Below, piece after piece: positions 8,799-17,773 of a stretch of DNA of 64,000 nucleotides; positions within the stretch are counted from its first letter, which is position 1; the number at the start of each line of letters is the position of its first letter. The notes under the pieces are model-generated. The model was given only the letters and a program-made list of their open reading frames with translations, had not been told where the DNA came from and did no database searches. The position numbers were made by a program, and so were the translations under genes. Source of the DNA: Empedobacter tilapiae (lineage in GTDB: Bacteria; Bacteroidota; Bacteroidia; Flavobacteriales; Weeksellaceae); assembly GCF_004785645.1 (NCBI RefSeq), contig NZ_SRPE01000003.1:124001-188000 (forward strand), written 5' to 3'.

Positions 8799-10805
8799 TT
8801 ATTGTTTAACTAAAATTACTTGTTGACTTTCTGCATTAATAATATTAGTTAAAAACTCTTTCAATGGTTTGTAGTATTGAGCAGGTAATGTACTGTATGG
8901 AATTACTTTTTGAGCTTGAGCGACAATAAAACCATCTTTTTCAATTACTTTATATGCATAACCACCAGCTTGGTCAGGCATTGTAAATTGCTTTTCTGTA
9001 GGTAAAGATTCGACTTTGTAACCTTCTGGAATTTTAATTTTAATCGTATTTGTATTCGTAGTTGGTGCTCCAAACTCAATGTTATAATTACGTTGATCTA
9101 GATTTAAATTATGTTTTGTATTCGCAATAAATAAAAATGGATTAAATAATATTTTATTTCCAGCTACATCTACTTTTATATCATCAAACTTGAATTGATG
9201 ACGAATATTATTCTGCTTATTGTCTTGTGTTTTGAAATCAGTAATTTCAAAATTATAATCTTCTATATACTCTTTTTCAAAAGCTTTTGGATCATTTTCG
9301 ATTTCACTTTTATCAAACATATAATAATAATTGTCGCGAATGTTAGAAAAGGTTCCATCTAAAGTTCCATCACTTTTTAAATCAGCAGTAATTGATATTT
9401 TATTGTTTGTCATTACAGAATTACGCAAAGGAATTTCTTTGACACCTTTATCATTTACCATAAATCCACGATCATTGATAGCTCGAAGTGGTAATAAATT
9501 TATTTGAGCATTTTTATCGGTTGCATCCATTAAATAAAACTCATTATCTATTGCTGCTCCAACAATTACATAATTCAATTTACTACGAGAAGGAAACGAA
9601 TAATTGATTAAACCATTTTGCAACGTACTCAAAACAATTGGATTTGCGTCTAATCCAGCTTTACGCAACATAGCTGTAAGTATAAGATTAATATCAGCAG
9701 AATTCCCAGATTTTTCGTTAAATGCTTTTCTAATTCCCTTATCTGTATATTGACCTAAATAATCATTCCAAGTTATATTATTTTTTACATATTCGAAGAT
9801 TGCTTGGGCTTTTTCAATATTTGTAGATTTCCCAGCTATTGTTGCATTTACTGTTTCATCTAAAAAATTATTTCCATTCAATTGACGACCAAATTCTTCA
9901 TGATCCATCAAATCTTTTCCAATTCTTTCCCAAGTTGTAGAGAAACTTTCTGACGTTCTTCCTGGAGCAACAAATGAAGCTAACTCGAACTGAATACTTG
10001 CCAACATATTTCTTGGATTAAGCACATAAGCTTCTCGAGAATAAGATGGCAAATTAGCTAAAGTATAAGTTTGGGTATTGATTTTCATTTTAGCATTATC
10101 AATACTTGAATTTTGAGTTGTCCTTCCGTAGATATCACTTTCTCTTTTATTGTGAATTGTATAATTATCTTCTTTAGAATTTGTAGAAATTTTTGGAGCA
10201 AAAGAACCTCTCAAATCTTGTTGATAATTAAAATATTCTTGATTTTGCATCGTGAAATTACTCGCAACTACAGGAATAGATTGTTGAAAATACCACGTAT
10301 CAGTGTTTCCGTAAAAAGGCGAAATAATTTCGTACGTATATTCTAAGATTGAACCATTTTTAACATTTGGGAATGTAAATGTTTGTTTATCCATAAAACG
10401 GTGAACTTTGTCTAAGAAAATATCTTTTTTCTCAACTTTTTGTTCAATAATTTTCCCGTTTTCAAGATTATAAGTAACAGCTTTTAATGTAATCAATTTA
10501 TCTTGAGCAGATCCTGAACTTTTATAAAGAGGAATTTCAATCTTTAAAATATCATCTGGTGTTTTATCTTTATCAAAAACAATTACTCTATAGAAAACTT
10601 TCTTTGTTTGCTCAACACCACCTTGATTGGTATTAAAACTAACTTTATAATTTCCATCAGCAAATAATACTTCAGCTGGAGCATCAGTTTGAATTGTGCT
10701 TTTTGTTTTCTCAAAATCTTGTTTTGAGATTTTTCCAAATTTCACATCTTGTGCAAAACAGGAAATGGTTGCAATTGTAGCAACGATAGTAAATATTGTT
10801 TTCAT
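8799..10805 (-). CDS. DUF3857/transglutaminase-like protein with degenerate triad
   Basis: This 668-residue exported protein has a signal peptide (residues 1-18, ending SCFAQ), an N-terminal DUF3857 beta domain and a central transglutaminase-like domain. At the positions of the catalytic Cys and His it has Ser369 (SGNSAD) and Tyr412 (LNYVIV); only Asp427 (MDATD) remains. Papain-like transglutaminase chemistry should therefore be impossible. A C-terminal beta region follows and there is no sorting domain. The gene begins seven bases after a paralogue that keeps Cys and His, so the two are co-transcribed and may form a pair in which this one is a binding or scaffold partner. The function of the family is unknown. 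Confidence 0.88.
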   Translation of the reverse strand: MKTIFTIVATIATISCFAQDVKFGKISKQDFEKTKSTIQTDAPAEVLFADGNYKVSFNTNQGGVEQTKKVFYRVIVFDKDKTPDDILKIEIPLYKSSGSAQDKLITLKAVTYNLENGKIIEQKVEKKDIFLDKVHRFMDKQTFTFPNVKNGSILEYTYEIISPFYGNTDTWYFQQSIPVVASNFTMQNQEYFNYQQDLRGSFAPKISTNSKEDNYTIHNKRESDIYGRTTQNSSIDNAKMKINTQTYTLANLPSYSREAYVLNPRNMLASIQFELASFVAPGRTSESFSTTWERIGKDLMDHEEFGRQLNGNNFLDETVNATIAGKSTNIEKAQAIFEYVKNNITWNDYLGQYTDKGIRKAFNEKSGNSADINLILTAMLRKAGLDANPIVLSTLQNGLINYSFPSRSKLNYVIVGAAIDNEFYLMDATDKNAQINLLPLRAINDRGFMVNDKGVKEIPLRNSVMTNNKISITADLKSDGTLDGTFSNIRDNYYYMFDKSEIENDPKAFEKEYIEDYNFEITDFKTQDNKQNNIRHQFKFDDIKVDVAGNKILFNPFLFIANTKHNLNLDQRNYNIEFGAPTTNTNTIKIKIPEGYKVESLPTEKQFTMPDQAGGYAYKVIEKDGFIVAQAQKVIPYSTLPAQYYKPLKEFLTNIINAESQQVILVKQ

Positions 10806-10812
10806 AATAGTG

Positions 10813-12705
10813 TTATAGTTTTTCTAAAAGTAGTTTTGTGTTATCATAACCTGCAATTTGTCTTCGAAATTCTACATATTCGTTATACTTTTCTTTCGAG
10901 AAAGTTCCTGCGAACTGTTTGTAAATTCGTTTGATTTCGAATGCATTATTTTCTTTTGGATTGATTTCTAATTGATATTCTCCAAAAGCAGATTTCACTG
11001 TAATTGCATCAAATTTTTGTGGTAATTTATAACCAGAAGGAAGTGTTAATGTATAGGAAACTTCGTCAACATATCCTGTTTCGATGTTGAAATCAAACTT
11101 TCTGTCTTTCATTTTTTTGATAGAAGTCTCTTCTCTATTAATAGGAATAATATTTAGAATGATATTATTTCCTTGAGTTTTAGCATAGTTTGGTGCTGAA
11201 AAATCAAAATTTGAAGTGAAAATAGCATTGTTCCAATCGTTGTTAAATTCTTTCTTTTTGAACGAGATTCCTTGTAAATATGAAAAACGATTTTTTAAGC
11301 GAACATCAAGATCTTTCTCGCTTAATTGATTAAATTTTGCAAAATTTTCGTAAATCAATCCTTTTGAAATTTCAGAAAAACTAAAATTTAATGTTCCATC
11401 TGCTAAAAGTGTAGCATTTCCATTAACGAATAACTGATTATCTTCTGTTTTGAATTGTTGTGAAGGAATAATTTTTCCACCTTTTTCATCAACAATCAAG
11501 ACTTTTCTGTTTCCAGCAAAATCACCTAAATAATTATAAGGAGCTGTTTGACTTGTTGCTTCTAACCAAATATCTTTTCCATTTAGAGGTACATAAACAA
11601 TCATATGATTTCCTTGTTGATACATCATTTGTTCGTCAATGTCGATTGGATCGCCAGCAAATAATATAGTATGATAAGATTTGATATTCACTGCGTCTAA
11701 CATTCCAATCATATAATTGGAAAGCGCTTTACAGTCGCCATAACTTTTGTTTTCGACATATGAATTCGGAAAAGGTGAAAGTCCTCCAATACCAAGTTGA
11801 ACTCCAATATATCTAACTTTATTTTGCAAATGTTTGTACAAAATCTGAACTTTTTCTTCATCCGATTTTGCATCTTTTACCATATTTTGAAATAATGTTT
11901 TTTGAGCAGGAGTAAAATCTAATTTTGTGCGAATCAAATTATCAAAAGTCCATTTTCCGTAATCATTCCAATTGTCAAAATTTCCTTTAACACCATCGAT
12001 ATTAATTTGATTTGAAGCTAGAATAGCACGAGGAAATATTTTTTGCCCACCAACCATCTGATCTTCTACATTAAATGCCGAAATTTTGTTTAAAGAATAG
12101 CTTAAATTATTGTTGTCTCCTGTTTTTGAAATGTCATATCCTTTAAAATTGTCTTCTTTTAATCGAATTGTTGAAGATGTTTTATTGACAAACTGATAAG
12201 TAGACTTTTCGATCGATAAATTAGCTGAATGTATTGGCGACCAACGAGGAATCCAAAGTGTGTTTTTGTTCGTTGTAACAATTTTATAATGTATCGTATA
12301 AGGATAATTGGTTGGTGTATAATTTAAATATTTTACCCTATCATCTGTGTACATTTGACCACCTGATACATAACTTTGATCACCAAAATCTTTGGTCTTG
12401 AATTTTTTAATTTCCTTTCCATTTACATCATATAAAGTAGCTTCGAATAAGTCAATTTTTGTATTCGGATCATAATTCGCTTGCGCACCAACATAGTTGT
12501 CTCCAGCTTTGCTCAAAACAGTTACGACAACGTCTTCCGTGTATTTTAGTTCATCAACTTTGAGAAGTTCAACTTTCTCATCATTTTTTCGTACAACCGC
12601 ATAAGCATCTTTTATCAAATCGGCTGGAATTTGATCGATAGCATAGTTTTGTGCAAAAGAGAAAGAACTAATTAAAAAAGTTGAAAAAAGTAGAGTTTGT
12701 TTCAT
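10813..12705 (-). CDS. DUF3857 and transglutaminase domain protein (triad present)
   Basis: This 630-residue exported protein has a signal peptide (about residues 1-18, ending SFSFAQ), an N-terminal DUF3857 domain and a transglutaminase-like core. Cys325 (YGDCKALS), His367 (GNHMIVYV) and Glu382 (WLEATSQ) occupy the triad positions, with Glu in place of the commoner Asp. A C-terminal beta domain of the DUF3858 kind follows. The likely location is periplasm or outer membrane surface. It lies between dtd (20 bases upstream) and a triad-less paralogue (7 bases downstream). The substrate is unknown; a peptidase-like or amidase activity is possible. Confidence 0.88.
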   Translation of the reverse strand: MKQTLLFSTFLISSFSFAQNYAIDQIPADLIKDAYAVVRKNDEKVELLKVDELKYTEDVVVTVLSKAGDNYVGAQANYDPNTKIDLFEATLYDVNGKEIKKFKTKDFGDQSYVSGGQMYTDDRVKYLNYTPTNYPYTIHYKIVTTNKNTLWIPRWSPIHSANLSIEKSTYQFVNKTSSTIRLKEDNFKGYDISKTGDNNNLSYSLNKISAFNVEDQMVGGQKIFPRAILASNQINIDGVKGNFDNWNDYGKWTFDNLIRTKLDFTPAQKTLFQNMVKDAKSDEEKVQILYKHLQNKVRYIGVQLGIGGLSPFPNSYVENKSYGDCKALSNYMIGMLDAVNIKSYHTILFAGDPIDIDEQMMYQQGNHMIVYVPLNGKDIWLEATSQTAPYNYLGDFAGNRKVLIVDEKGGKIIPSQQFKTEDNQLFVNGNATLLADGTLNFSFSEISKGLIYENFAKFNQLSEKDLDVRLKNRFSYLQGISFKKKEFNNDWNNAIFTSNFDFSAPNYAKTQGNNIILNIIPINREETSIKKMKDRKFDFNIETGYVDEVSYTLTLPSGYKLPQKFDAITVKSAFGEYQLEINPKENNAFEIKRIYKQFAGTFSKEKYNEYVEFRRQIAGYDNTKLLLEKL

Positions 12706-12725
12706 TTAATATTAGTGTAATTAAG

Positions 12726-13175
12726 TTATTCTTTATTTTTTGAATCGATAAAAATGGTTACAGGACCATCATTCAATATTTCGACTTTCATATCTGCACC
12801 AAAAATTCCTTTTTGTACAGGTTTAAAATTTGTTTCTAAAATATTTAAAAAAGATTGATATTGTTCGTTTGCTATAGCTGGTTTTGACGCTTTGATATAT
12901 GACGGACGATTCCCCTTTTTCGTAGAAGCATGTAATGTAAATTGAGATACAACCAAAATATCTCCTTTTGTTTGTTGTATATCTAAATTCATAATATCAT
13001 TTTCGTCATTGAAAATTCGAAGTTGAATAATTTTTTTCGAAATCCATTCAAAATCTTCATTAGTATCATCAGGCTCAAAGCCAACTAAAGCTAAAATTCC
13101 ATTTTCAATTTTTCCAGTTATTTCTTCATCAACCATTACAGAAGCATGTTGTACACGCTGTAAAATCACTCGCAT
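12726..13175 (-). CDS. dtd: D-aminoacyl-tRNA deacylase
   Basis: At 149 residues this is full length for Dtd, which hydrolyses D-aminoacyl-tRNAs (and Gly-tRNA-Ala) and so protects translation. The family motifs SQFTL (about residues 78-82, catalytic Thr/Gln region) and the C-terminal NDGPVT (about 136-141, Gly-cisPro-like) are present, along with the starting MRVILQRV strand. It is the first gene of a three-gene transcription unit with two DUF3857 proteins, an association that looks positional rather than functional. Confidence 0.95.
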   Translation of the reverse strand: MRVILQRVQHASVMVDEEITGKIENGILALVGFEPDDTNEDFEWISKKIIQLRIFNDENDIMNLDIQQTKGDILVVSQFTLHASTKKGNRPSYIKASKPAIANEQYQSFLNILETNFKPVQKGIFGADMKVEILNDGPVTIFIDSKNKE

Positions 13176-13229
13176 AAATACTCTTTATATATATAAAATT
13201 AGTTGAAATTTAAGAAAAAATTAACACAT

Positions 13230-13269
13230 AAAAAAACGTTACAATTCATGTCATTTATGTTTTGTAACG
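13230..13269 (-). terminator. Terminator of the 90-aa gene
   Basis: An 8-bp stem (13237-13244 with 13262-13269) around a 17-base loop, with a seven-base T run on the minus strand side. Confidence 0.7.
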
Positions 13270-13308
13270 CTTTGTTGTAATTTAGATAAGCAAGTAATCG
13301 CTTTGCGT

Positions 13309-13581
13309 TTAAATTAGTTGGTTAATATAGATTTCTTTATCTGCTATAATTGCATAATCTAATTCATATAAATTAGAGATCTCTTTTGCTAAGATCAATT
13401 CTTGTTCAATACTTCTTAATTTATTCTCTCCGTTCTTAACATTTCTAAATTCTGTAATCCATAACTTATTTGGATTTAAAGGCTTCCAATTAAGTTGCTC
13501 TAAATGGCTTAAAAATTTTTCTTTTTGTTCTTTTGTACATTCTACAAAATCTAATGCAATTTGCACGGTTAAGCTGCTCAT
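13309..13581 (-). CDS. Hypothetical protein, 90 aa
   Basis: This is a small cytoplasmic protein I cannot assign. It starts with a hydrophobic strand (LTVQIALDFVE), followed by a Lys/Glu-rich helix and more strands, a pattern reminiscent of small alpha-beta domains. It has no cysteine, signal peptide or membrane segment. It has its own TATTTTTG promoter box 15 bases upstream of the ATG and its own terminator, so it is an independent gene and not debris. Confidence 0.7.
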   Translation of the reverse strand: MSSLTVQIALDFVECTKEQKEKFLSHLEQLNWKPLNPNKLWITEFRNVKNGENKLRSIEQELILAKEISNLYELDYAIIADKEIYINQLI

Positions 13582-13595
13582 TTAATTTGTTTTAA

Positions 13596-13603
13596 CAAAA
13601 ATA
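13596..13603 (-). promoter_or_regulatory. -7 box of the 90-aa gene (TATTTTTG)
   Basis: An exact TAnnTTTG match on the minus strand, with its last base 15 bases before the ATG at 13581. Confidence 0.6.
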
Positions 13604-13651
13604 AAATTAGATGATGAATTATTTTTACGTGAAACCGTAATTTGTGAAAAT

Positions 13652-13683
13652 AAAAAAGTCATCCCATATGGAATGACTTTTTT
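13652..13683 (-). terminator. Terminator after rsgA
   Basis: Arms 13652-13662 and 13673-13683 pair over 11 bp, beginning with A6 and ending with T6. It separates the aromatic block from the small gene downstream. Confidence 0.85.
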
Positions 13684-13692
13684 ATTATAACT

Positions 13693-14613
13693 TTATTTAT
13701 CAATATAAATATCTTCTTCTAAAAACGTGAGATAATTTTCGTATCGAGAAATTGCTATTTCTCCAGTTTCAGCTGCGTTACGAACAGCGCATTTTGGTTC
13801 GTTAACATGAATACAATTATCGAATTTACAGTTATATTTAAGTTCTAAAATTTCAGGAAAGTAACCTTGTAGTTCAGATTTGTCAATATGAACTAAACCA
13901 AATTCTTTAATTCCCGGTGTATCTATAATAAAACCTCCAAAGGGCCATTCGTACATTTGTGCAAAAGTTGTAGTGTGTTGTCCTTTGCTGTTAAAATCAG
14001 AAACCTCGTGAGTTTTTAAGTTTAAATCAGGATTCAAAGTATTCAATAGAGTTGATTTTCCAACACCAGAATGCCCAGAAACCAAACTGACTTTATGTTT
14101 CATTCTATTTTTAACTAAATCTAAATTTAATCCTGTTTCAGCAGATATATCGATACTTTCATAACCAATGGAATTGTAAATTGACTTATAAAATTCTAAT
14201 TCAGCCAATTCATCTTCATTATAAATATCAATCTTATTGAATAAGATTATAACAGGAATATGGTAAGCTTCTGCAGTAATTAAAAATCGATCAATAAAAC
14301 CAAAAGAAGTTTTTGGATTGGAAAGTGTTACTACTAAAAAAGCTACATCAATATTTGAGGCAATGATGTGTGTTTTTTTTGAGAGATTAACTGATTTTCT
14401 GATGATATAATTTTTACGTTCATGAATATTCGTAATCACCGCAATTTCATCTTTATCAATTTCAAAATCAACTTCATCACCAACAGCAATAGGATTGGTG
14501 TGTTTGATGTTAGCAATTCTGAATTTTCCTCTTATTCTTGCCTGATAGATAGAACCATCTTCTGTTCGAAGATGGTACCAGCTACCAGTAGATTTTATTA
14601 CAATTCCTTTCAA
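13693..14613 (-). CDS. rsgA: Ribosome small subunit GTPase RsgA
   Basis: This is a circularly permuted GTPase of 30S subunit maturation, 306 residues. An N-terminal OB-fold (about 1-70) precedes the permuted G motifs in the order G4 NKID (about 125-128), G1 GHSGVGKST (about 180-188), G3 DTPG (about 232-235). The C-terminal zinc knuckle is intact (CKFDNCIHVNEPKC, about 260-273). It begins six bases after the DAHP synthase-chorismate mutase gene and is probably read through from it; I see no separate promoter. The terminator follows immediately. Confidence 0.96.
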   Translation of the reverse strand: MKGIVIKSTGSWYHLRTEDGSIYQARIRGKFRIANIKHTNPIAVGDEVDFEIDKDEIAVITNIHERKNYIIRKSVNLSKKTHIIASNIDVAFLVVTLSNPKTSFGFIDRFLITAEAYHIPVIILFNKIDIYNEDELAELEFYKSIYNSIGYESIDISAETGLNLDLVKNRMKHKVSLVSGHSGVGKSTLLNTLNPDLNLKTHEVSDFNSKGQHTTTFAQMYEWPFGGFIIDTPGIKEFGLVHIDKSELQGYFPEILELKYNCKFDNCIHVNEPKCAVRNAAETGEIAISRYENYLTFLEEDIYIDK

Positions 14614-14619
14614 TATGTA

Positions 14620-15699
14620 TTAAATTTTTTCTTCTTTTTTTACCATAATTTGGTTTTGTTGTGCAACAGATTCTTGGTGAATTGCTTGCAATAATTTATC
14701 AATAAAATCTTCAGATAAACCTAAAGAGACTCCTGCTTTTACAGAATTATCTTTGATTTGTTTCCAACGATCGGGTTGAAAAACGGCCACATTATGTTCT
14801 TTTTTCAGTTCTCCAATAGAGTTTGCAACTTTCATACGTTGTGCTATTGTATCTAAAATAGAATTATCTAATTCATCAATTTGGTGACGTAAATTTTCAA
14901 TTCCAGTTTTGTAAATTGAATCAGGATCATCCGATTGACGAATTTCCAAGTCTTTTAGGATTTCTAATAGACGAGCTGGTGTAATTTGTTGAGATGCGTC
15001 AGACCAAGCTTCATCAGGATTGTTGTGAGATTCAATCATAAGTCCATTATACTCAAAATTGAATGCTTGTTGTGCAACATCAAACAAACCAGTTCTATTA
15101 CCACAAATATGCGAAGGATCACAAATAATAGGAACGTTTGGTAACTTATTTTTGAAATCTAAAGCGATTTGCCATTGTGGATTATTACGGTACTTTGTCT
15201 TTTTGTAAGTAGAGAATCCACGATGAATAGCTCCTAAATTTTTAATTCCTTGACCTTCTAAGCGCTCTAAAGCTCCAATCCATAAATCTAAATCTGGATT
15301 TACAGGATTTTTAACCAAAACAGTCTTATCTGTATCACGTAAGGCTTCTGCAATTTCTTGTACTGTAAACGGGTTTACTGTAGAACGAGCACCAATCCAT
15401 AAAACGTCAACATCATATTCTAACGCTAATTTTGCGTGATTTGCATTGGCAATTTCAGTTGCGATTTTCATTCCGAATTCGTCTTTTACTTTTTTCAACC
15501 AGTTTAATCCGATTGCTCCAACTCCTTCAAAACAGTTTGGTTTAGTACGAGGCTTCCAAATTCCCGCACGAAAAACTTGAACATAATCTTTGTCCAAATC
15601 TTCGGCGATTGTCATCATTTGTTTTTCACTTTCTGCACTACAAGGTCCAGCAATGATCATTGGTTTTTCGTATTCTTTTATCCAGTTATTATTTTCCAT
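14620..15699 (-). CDS. Bifunctional DAHP synthase (type I) / chorismate mutase
   Basis: This 359-residue fusion catalyses the first step of the shikimate pathway and the branch to prephenate. The N-terminal TIM barrel (about residues 1-265) has IAGPCSAE (16-23), VFRAGIWKPRT (~42-52) and the metal/substrate motif CDPSHICGNR (~193-202). The C-terminal ~90 residues form an AroQ-type chorismate mutase helix bundle (LRHQIDELDNSILDTIAQR, about 273-291). The DAHP-first, mutase-last order is the form known from Bacteroidota such as Prevotella, where the mutase mediates feedback by prephenate. A TAAATTTG box lies nine bases before the ATG, so it can be expressed separately from the attenuated pheA-tyrA genes upstream. 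Confidence 0.95.
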   Translation of the reverse strand: MENNNWIKEYEKPMIIAGPCSAESEKQMMTIAEDLDKDYVQVFRAGIWKPRTKPNCFEGVGAIGLNWLKKVKDEFGMKIATEIANANHAKLALEYDVDVLWIGARSTVNPFTVQEIAEALRDTDKTVLVKNPVNPDLDLWIGALERLEGQGIKNLGAIHRGFSTYKKTKYRNNPQWQIALDFKNKLPNVPIICDPSHICGNRTGLFDVAQQAFNFEYNGLMIESHNNPDEAWSDASQQITPARLLEILKDLEIRQSDDPDSIYKTGIENLRHQIDELDNSILDTIAQRMKVANSIGELKKEHNVAVFQPDRWKQIKDNSVKAGVSLGLSEDFIDKLLQAIHQESVAQQNQIMVKKEEKI

Positions 15700-15707
15700 A
15701 ATATTTA

Positions 15708-15715
15708 CAAATTTA
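15708..15715 (-). promoter_or_regulatory. -7 box of the DAHP synthase gene (TAAATTTG)
   Basis: An exact TAnnTTTG match on the minus strand, in the 86-base gap after tyrA. It implies a very short 5' leader and expression independent of the pheA attenuator. I see no clear -33 TTG. Confidence 0.5.
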
Positions 15716-15785
15716 ATTAATTATTTGGTAGTAAATTTTTTCTAATTTTTTGTTTTATGTCATTCTGAACTTATTTCTGAATGAT

Positions 15786-16634
15786 CTATTTATTTAATAT
15801 TCGACGAATGTCATTTGTACTTTTCAAATATTGATGAATATCTTTGGCATCTTTTTCTTCGATCATTTTTCGGATTTTAGAAATTTGAGTTTGATAAGCA
15901 TCAATAGCATTGAGTAAATTTTCTCTGTTCTGAATCAAAATTGGTGTCCACATATCAGGTGAACTTTTTGCCAAACGAACTGTAGATTCAAAACCAGATC
16001 CAGCCATGTCAAAAATTGCATCTTCATTTTTTTCTTCTTCCAAAACTGTTTGTCCTAACGCGAAAGATGTAATATGTGAAAGATGAGAAACGTACGCAAT
16101 GTGCGCATCATGTGCTTCTGAAGTCATTATTTTGACATTCATCCAAAGCGATTGATAAATTTTTCTCACTTTTTTTACCGCTTCTTTTTCGCTCTCTTCT
16201 ACATCGCATAAAATTGCAACTTTGTTTAAGAACAATTCAGGAAAAGCAGCTTTTGGTCCAGAATTCTCTGTTCCTGCAATTGGATGCGTTGCTACAAATT
16301 GTTTTCTTTTGGGATGACTTAGGACTTTTTTACAAATTCCAGCTTTTGTCGATCCCATGTCCATTACAATCGTTTTATCATTAATTTGATCTAAAATCTC
16401 TGGTAAAACTTTTTGAATCGTATTAATTGGAACTGCAATTACTACTAAATCTGATTGAGAAACCGCTTCATTCAAAGGAGCTATTTCATCCACAATTCCT
16501 AATTCTAAAGCTTGAATTTGATGTTCAATATTTTGATCTACCCCAATTATTTTTTCGGCAAAACCAACTTTTTTTAATGCTAAAGCAAAAGAACCTCCTA
16601 TTAATCCTAAACCGATTACTGAAATTATTTTCAT
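15786..16634 (-). CDS. tyrA: Prephenate dehydrogenase
   Basis: This enzyme oxidatively decarboxylates prephenate to 4-hydroxyphenylpyruvate, the tyrosine branch. The 282-residue monofunctional form starts with a Rossmann motif (GLGLIGGSFALALKK, about residues 7-21) and carries the catalytic HPIAGTENSGP segment (about 116-126). The C-terminal half is the helical dimerisation domain. It overlaps the aminotransferase gene by four bases, which implies translational coupling. There is no fused mutase or ACT domain; the mutase lies on the DAHP synthase gene downstream. Confidence 0.94.
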   Translation of the reverse strand: MKIISVIGLGLIGGSFALALKKVGFAEKIIGVDQNIEHQIQALELGIVDEIAPLNEAVSQSDLVVIAVPINTIQKVLPEILDQINDKTIVMDMGSTKAGICKKVLSHPKRKQFVATHPIAGTENSGPKAAFPELFLNKVAILCDVEESEKEAVKKVRKIYQSLWMNVKIMTSEAHDAHIAYVSHLSHITSFALGQTVLEEEKNEDAIFDMAGSGFESTVRLAKSSPDMWTPILIQNRENLLNAIDAYQTQISKIRKMIEEKDAKDIHQYLKSTNDIRRILNK

Positions 16635-17773
16635 GCTTCTAATCTTTTCTTTACTTCAATCAACTTCTCGACAGGTGCACAAAGTGAAAATCTTATAAAT
16701 CCTTCACCATTACTTCCGAAAATACTTCCTGGCGTGATAAATACTTTTTTATTGTATAAAACTTCATCAATAAATTCTTTATCATCTTTTCCTTCTGGAA
16801 GCTTCGCCCAAATAAACATTCCTGCTGCATTGGGATTATATTTTACATTTAAGAGATCAGCTATTTCCCAAATAATTTTTCTTCGATCTGTGTATACTTT
16901 TGTCAATTCATTGTACCAAGTATCATCAACTAAAAGAGCTTTTGTTGCGGCTTTTTGTATAGCAAAATTCATTCCTGAATCCATGTTAGATTTTACTTTT
17001 AGAATAGAATTGATGAAACTTTCTTTCCCAATCACCATTCCTACTCGCCAACCTGCAATGTTAAAGGTTTTGCTTAAGGAATTCAGTTCGATACAAACAT
17101 CTTTTGCACCATCTATTTCTAAAATACTTGTCGGTTCATCGTTCAAAATAAAACTATACGGATTATCATTTACGATTAAGATATTGTGACGAGTTGCAAA
17201 CTTTACTAATTTTCTAAGAACGTCTTTTGGAGCTTTGGCTCCTGTTGGCATATGAGGATAATTAAGCCACATAATTTTCGGTTTTTGTTCGGCTAGTTTT
17301 TCTAACTGATCAAAATCTGGAAGCCAATCATTTTCATTTTTCAAATCGTAAAACAACGGTTCTGCTTGAACTAATTCTGTAACCGACGAATATGTTGGAT
17401 AACCAGGATTTGGAATTAAAACTTTATCACCTTCATTCAGAAAAGCCATAGAAATGTGCATAATTCCTTCTTTAGAACCCATTAATGGCAAAATTTCTGT
17501 AGAAGGATTGGCGTCTACATCAAACTTGTTTTTGTAAAAACTTGCCATAGCTTCGCGCATTTCTGGAATTCCACGATAACTTTGATAGCCATTTATTCCG
17601 CTTTGTGAACTTTTGATTAATTCCTCTATCACATCTGGATGAGGTTGTAAATCTGGACTTCCAATTCCTAATGAAATGATTGGAATGTCGGTTTTCATGT
17701 TCGCTATTTCTTGTAATTTTTTCGAGAAATAATATTCCTGAACACTTTTTAATCGTTGGGCTTCTGTTATCAT
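16631..17773 (-). CDS. Class I/II aminotransferase (probable aromatic aminotransferase)
   Basis: This 380-residue fold-type I PLP enzyme has the Schiff-base lysine in SLSKTFNIAGWRVGM (about residues 232-246), the GSKEGI phosphate-site segment (~98-103) and NYPHMPTGA (~172-180) in the place of the usual NPxNPTG. It lies between pheA and tyrA, overlapping both by four bases, so it most likely transaminates phenylpyruvate and 4-hydroxyphenylpyruvate. Sequence alone could also fit an LL-diaminopimelate-type aminotransferase; the operon context favours the aromatic role. Confidence 0.88.
   Translation of the reverse strand: MITEAQRLKSVQEYYFSKKLQEIANMKTDIPIISLGIGSPDLQPHPDVIEELIKSSQSGINGYQSYRGIPEMREAMASFYKNKFDVDANPSTEILPLMGSKEGIMHISMAFLNEGDKVLIPNPGYPTYSSVTELVQAEPLFYDLKNENDWLPDFDQLEKLAEQKPKIMWLNYPHMPTGAKAPKDVLRKLVKFATRHNILIVNDNPYSFILNDEPTSILEIDGAKDVCIELNSLSKTFNIAGWRVGMVIGKESFINSILKVKSNMDSGMNFAIQKAATKALLVDDTWYNELTKVYTDRRKIIWEIADLLNVKYNPNAAGMFIWAKLPEGKDDKEFIDEVLYNKKVFITPGSIFGSNGEGFIRFSLCAPVEKLIEVKKRLEA

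Noticed and set aside
15752-15777. Imperfect hairpin between tyrA and the DAHP synthase gene considered as a second attenuator
   Set aside because: It has no T run on the minus strand and no short leader frame. A promoter box for the DAHP synthase lies between it and the gene.
16734-17189. 151-codon plus-strand frame inside the aromatic aminotransferase gene
   Set aside because: It is antisense to a complete aminotransferase with all its motifs. The long open stretch reflects the low stop density of the complementary frame.
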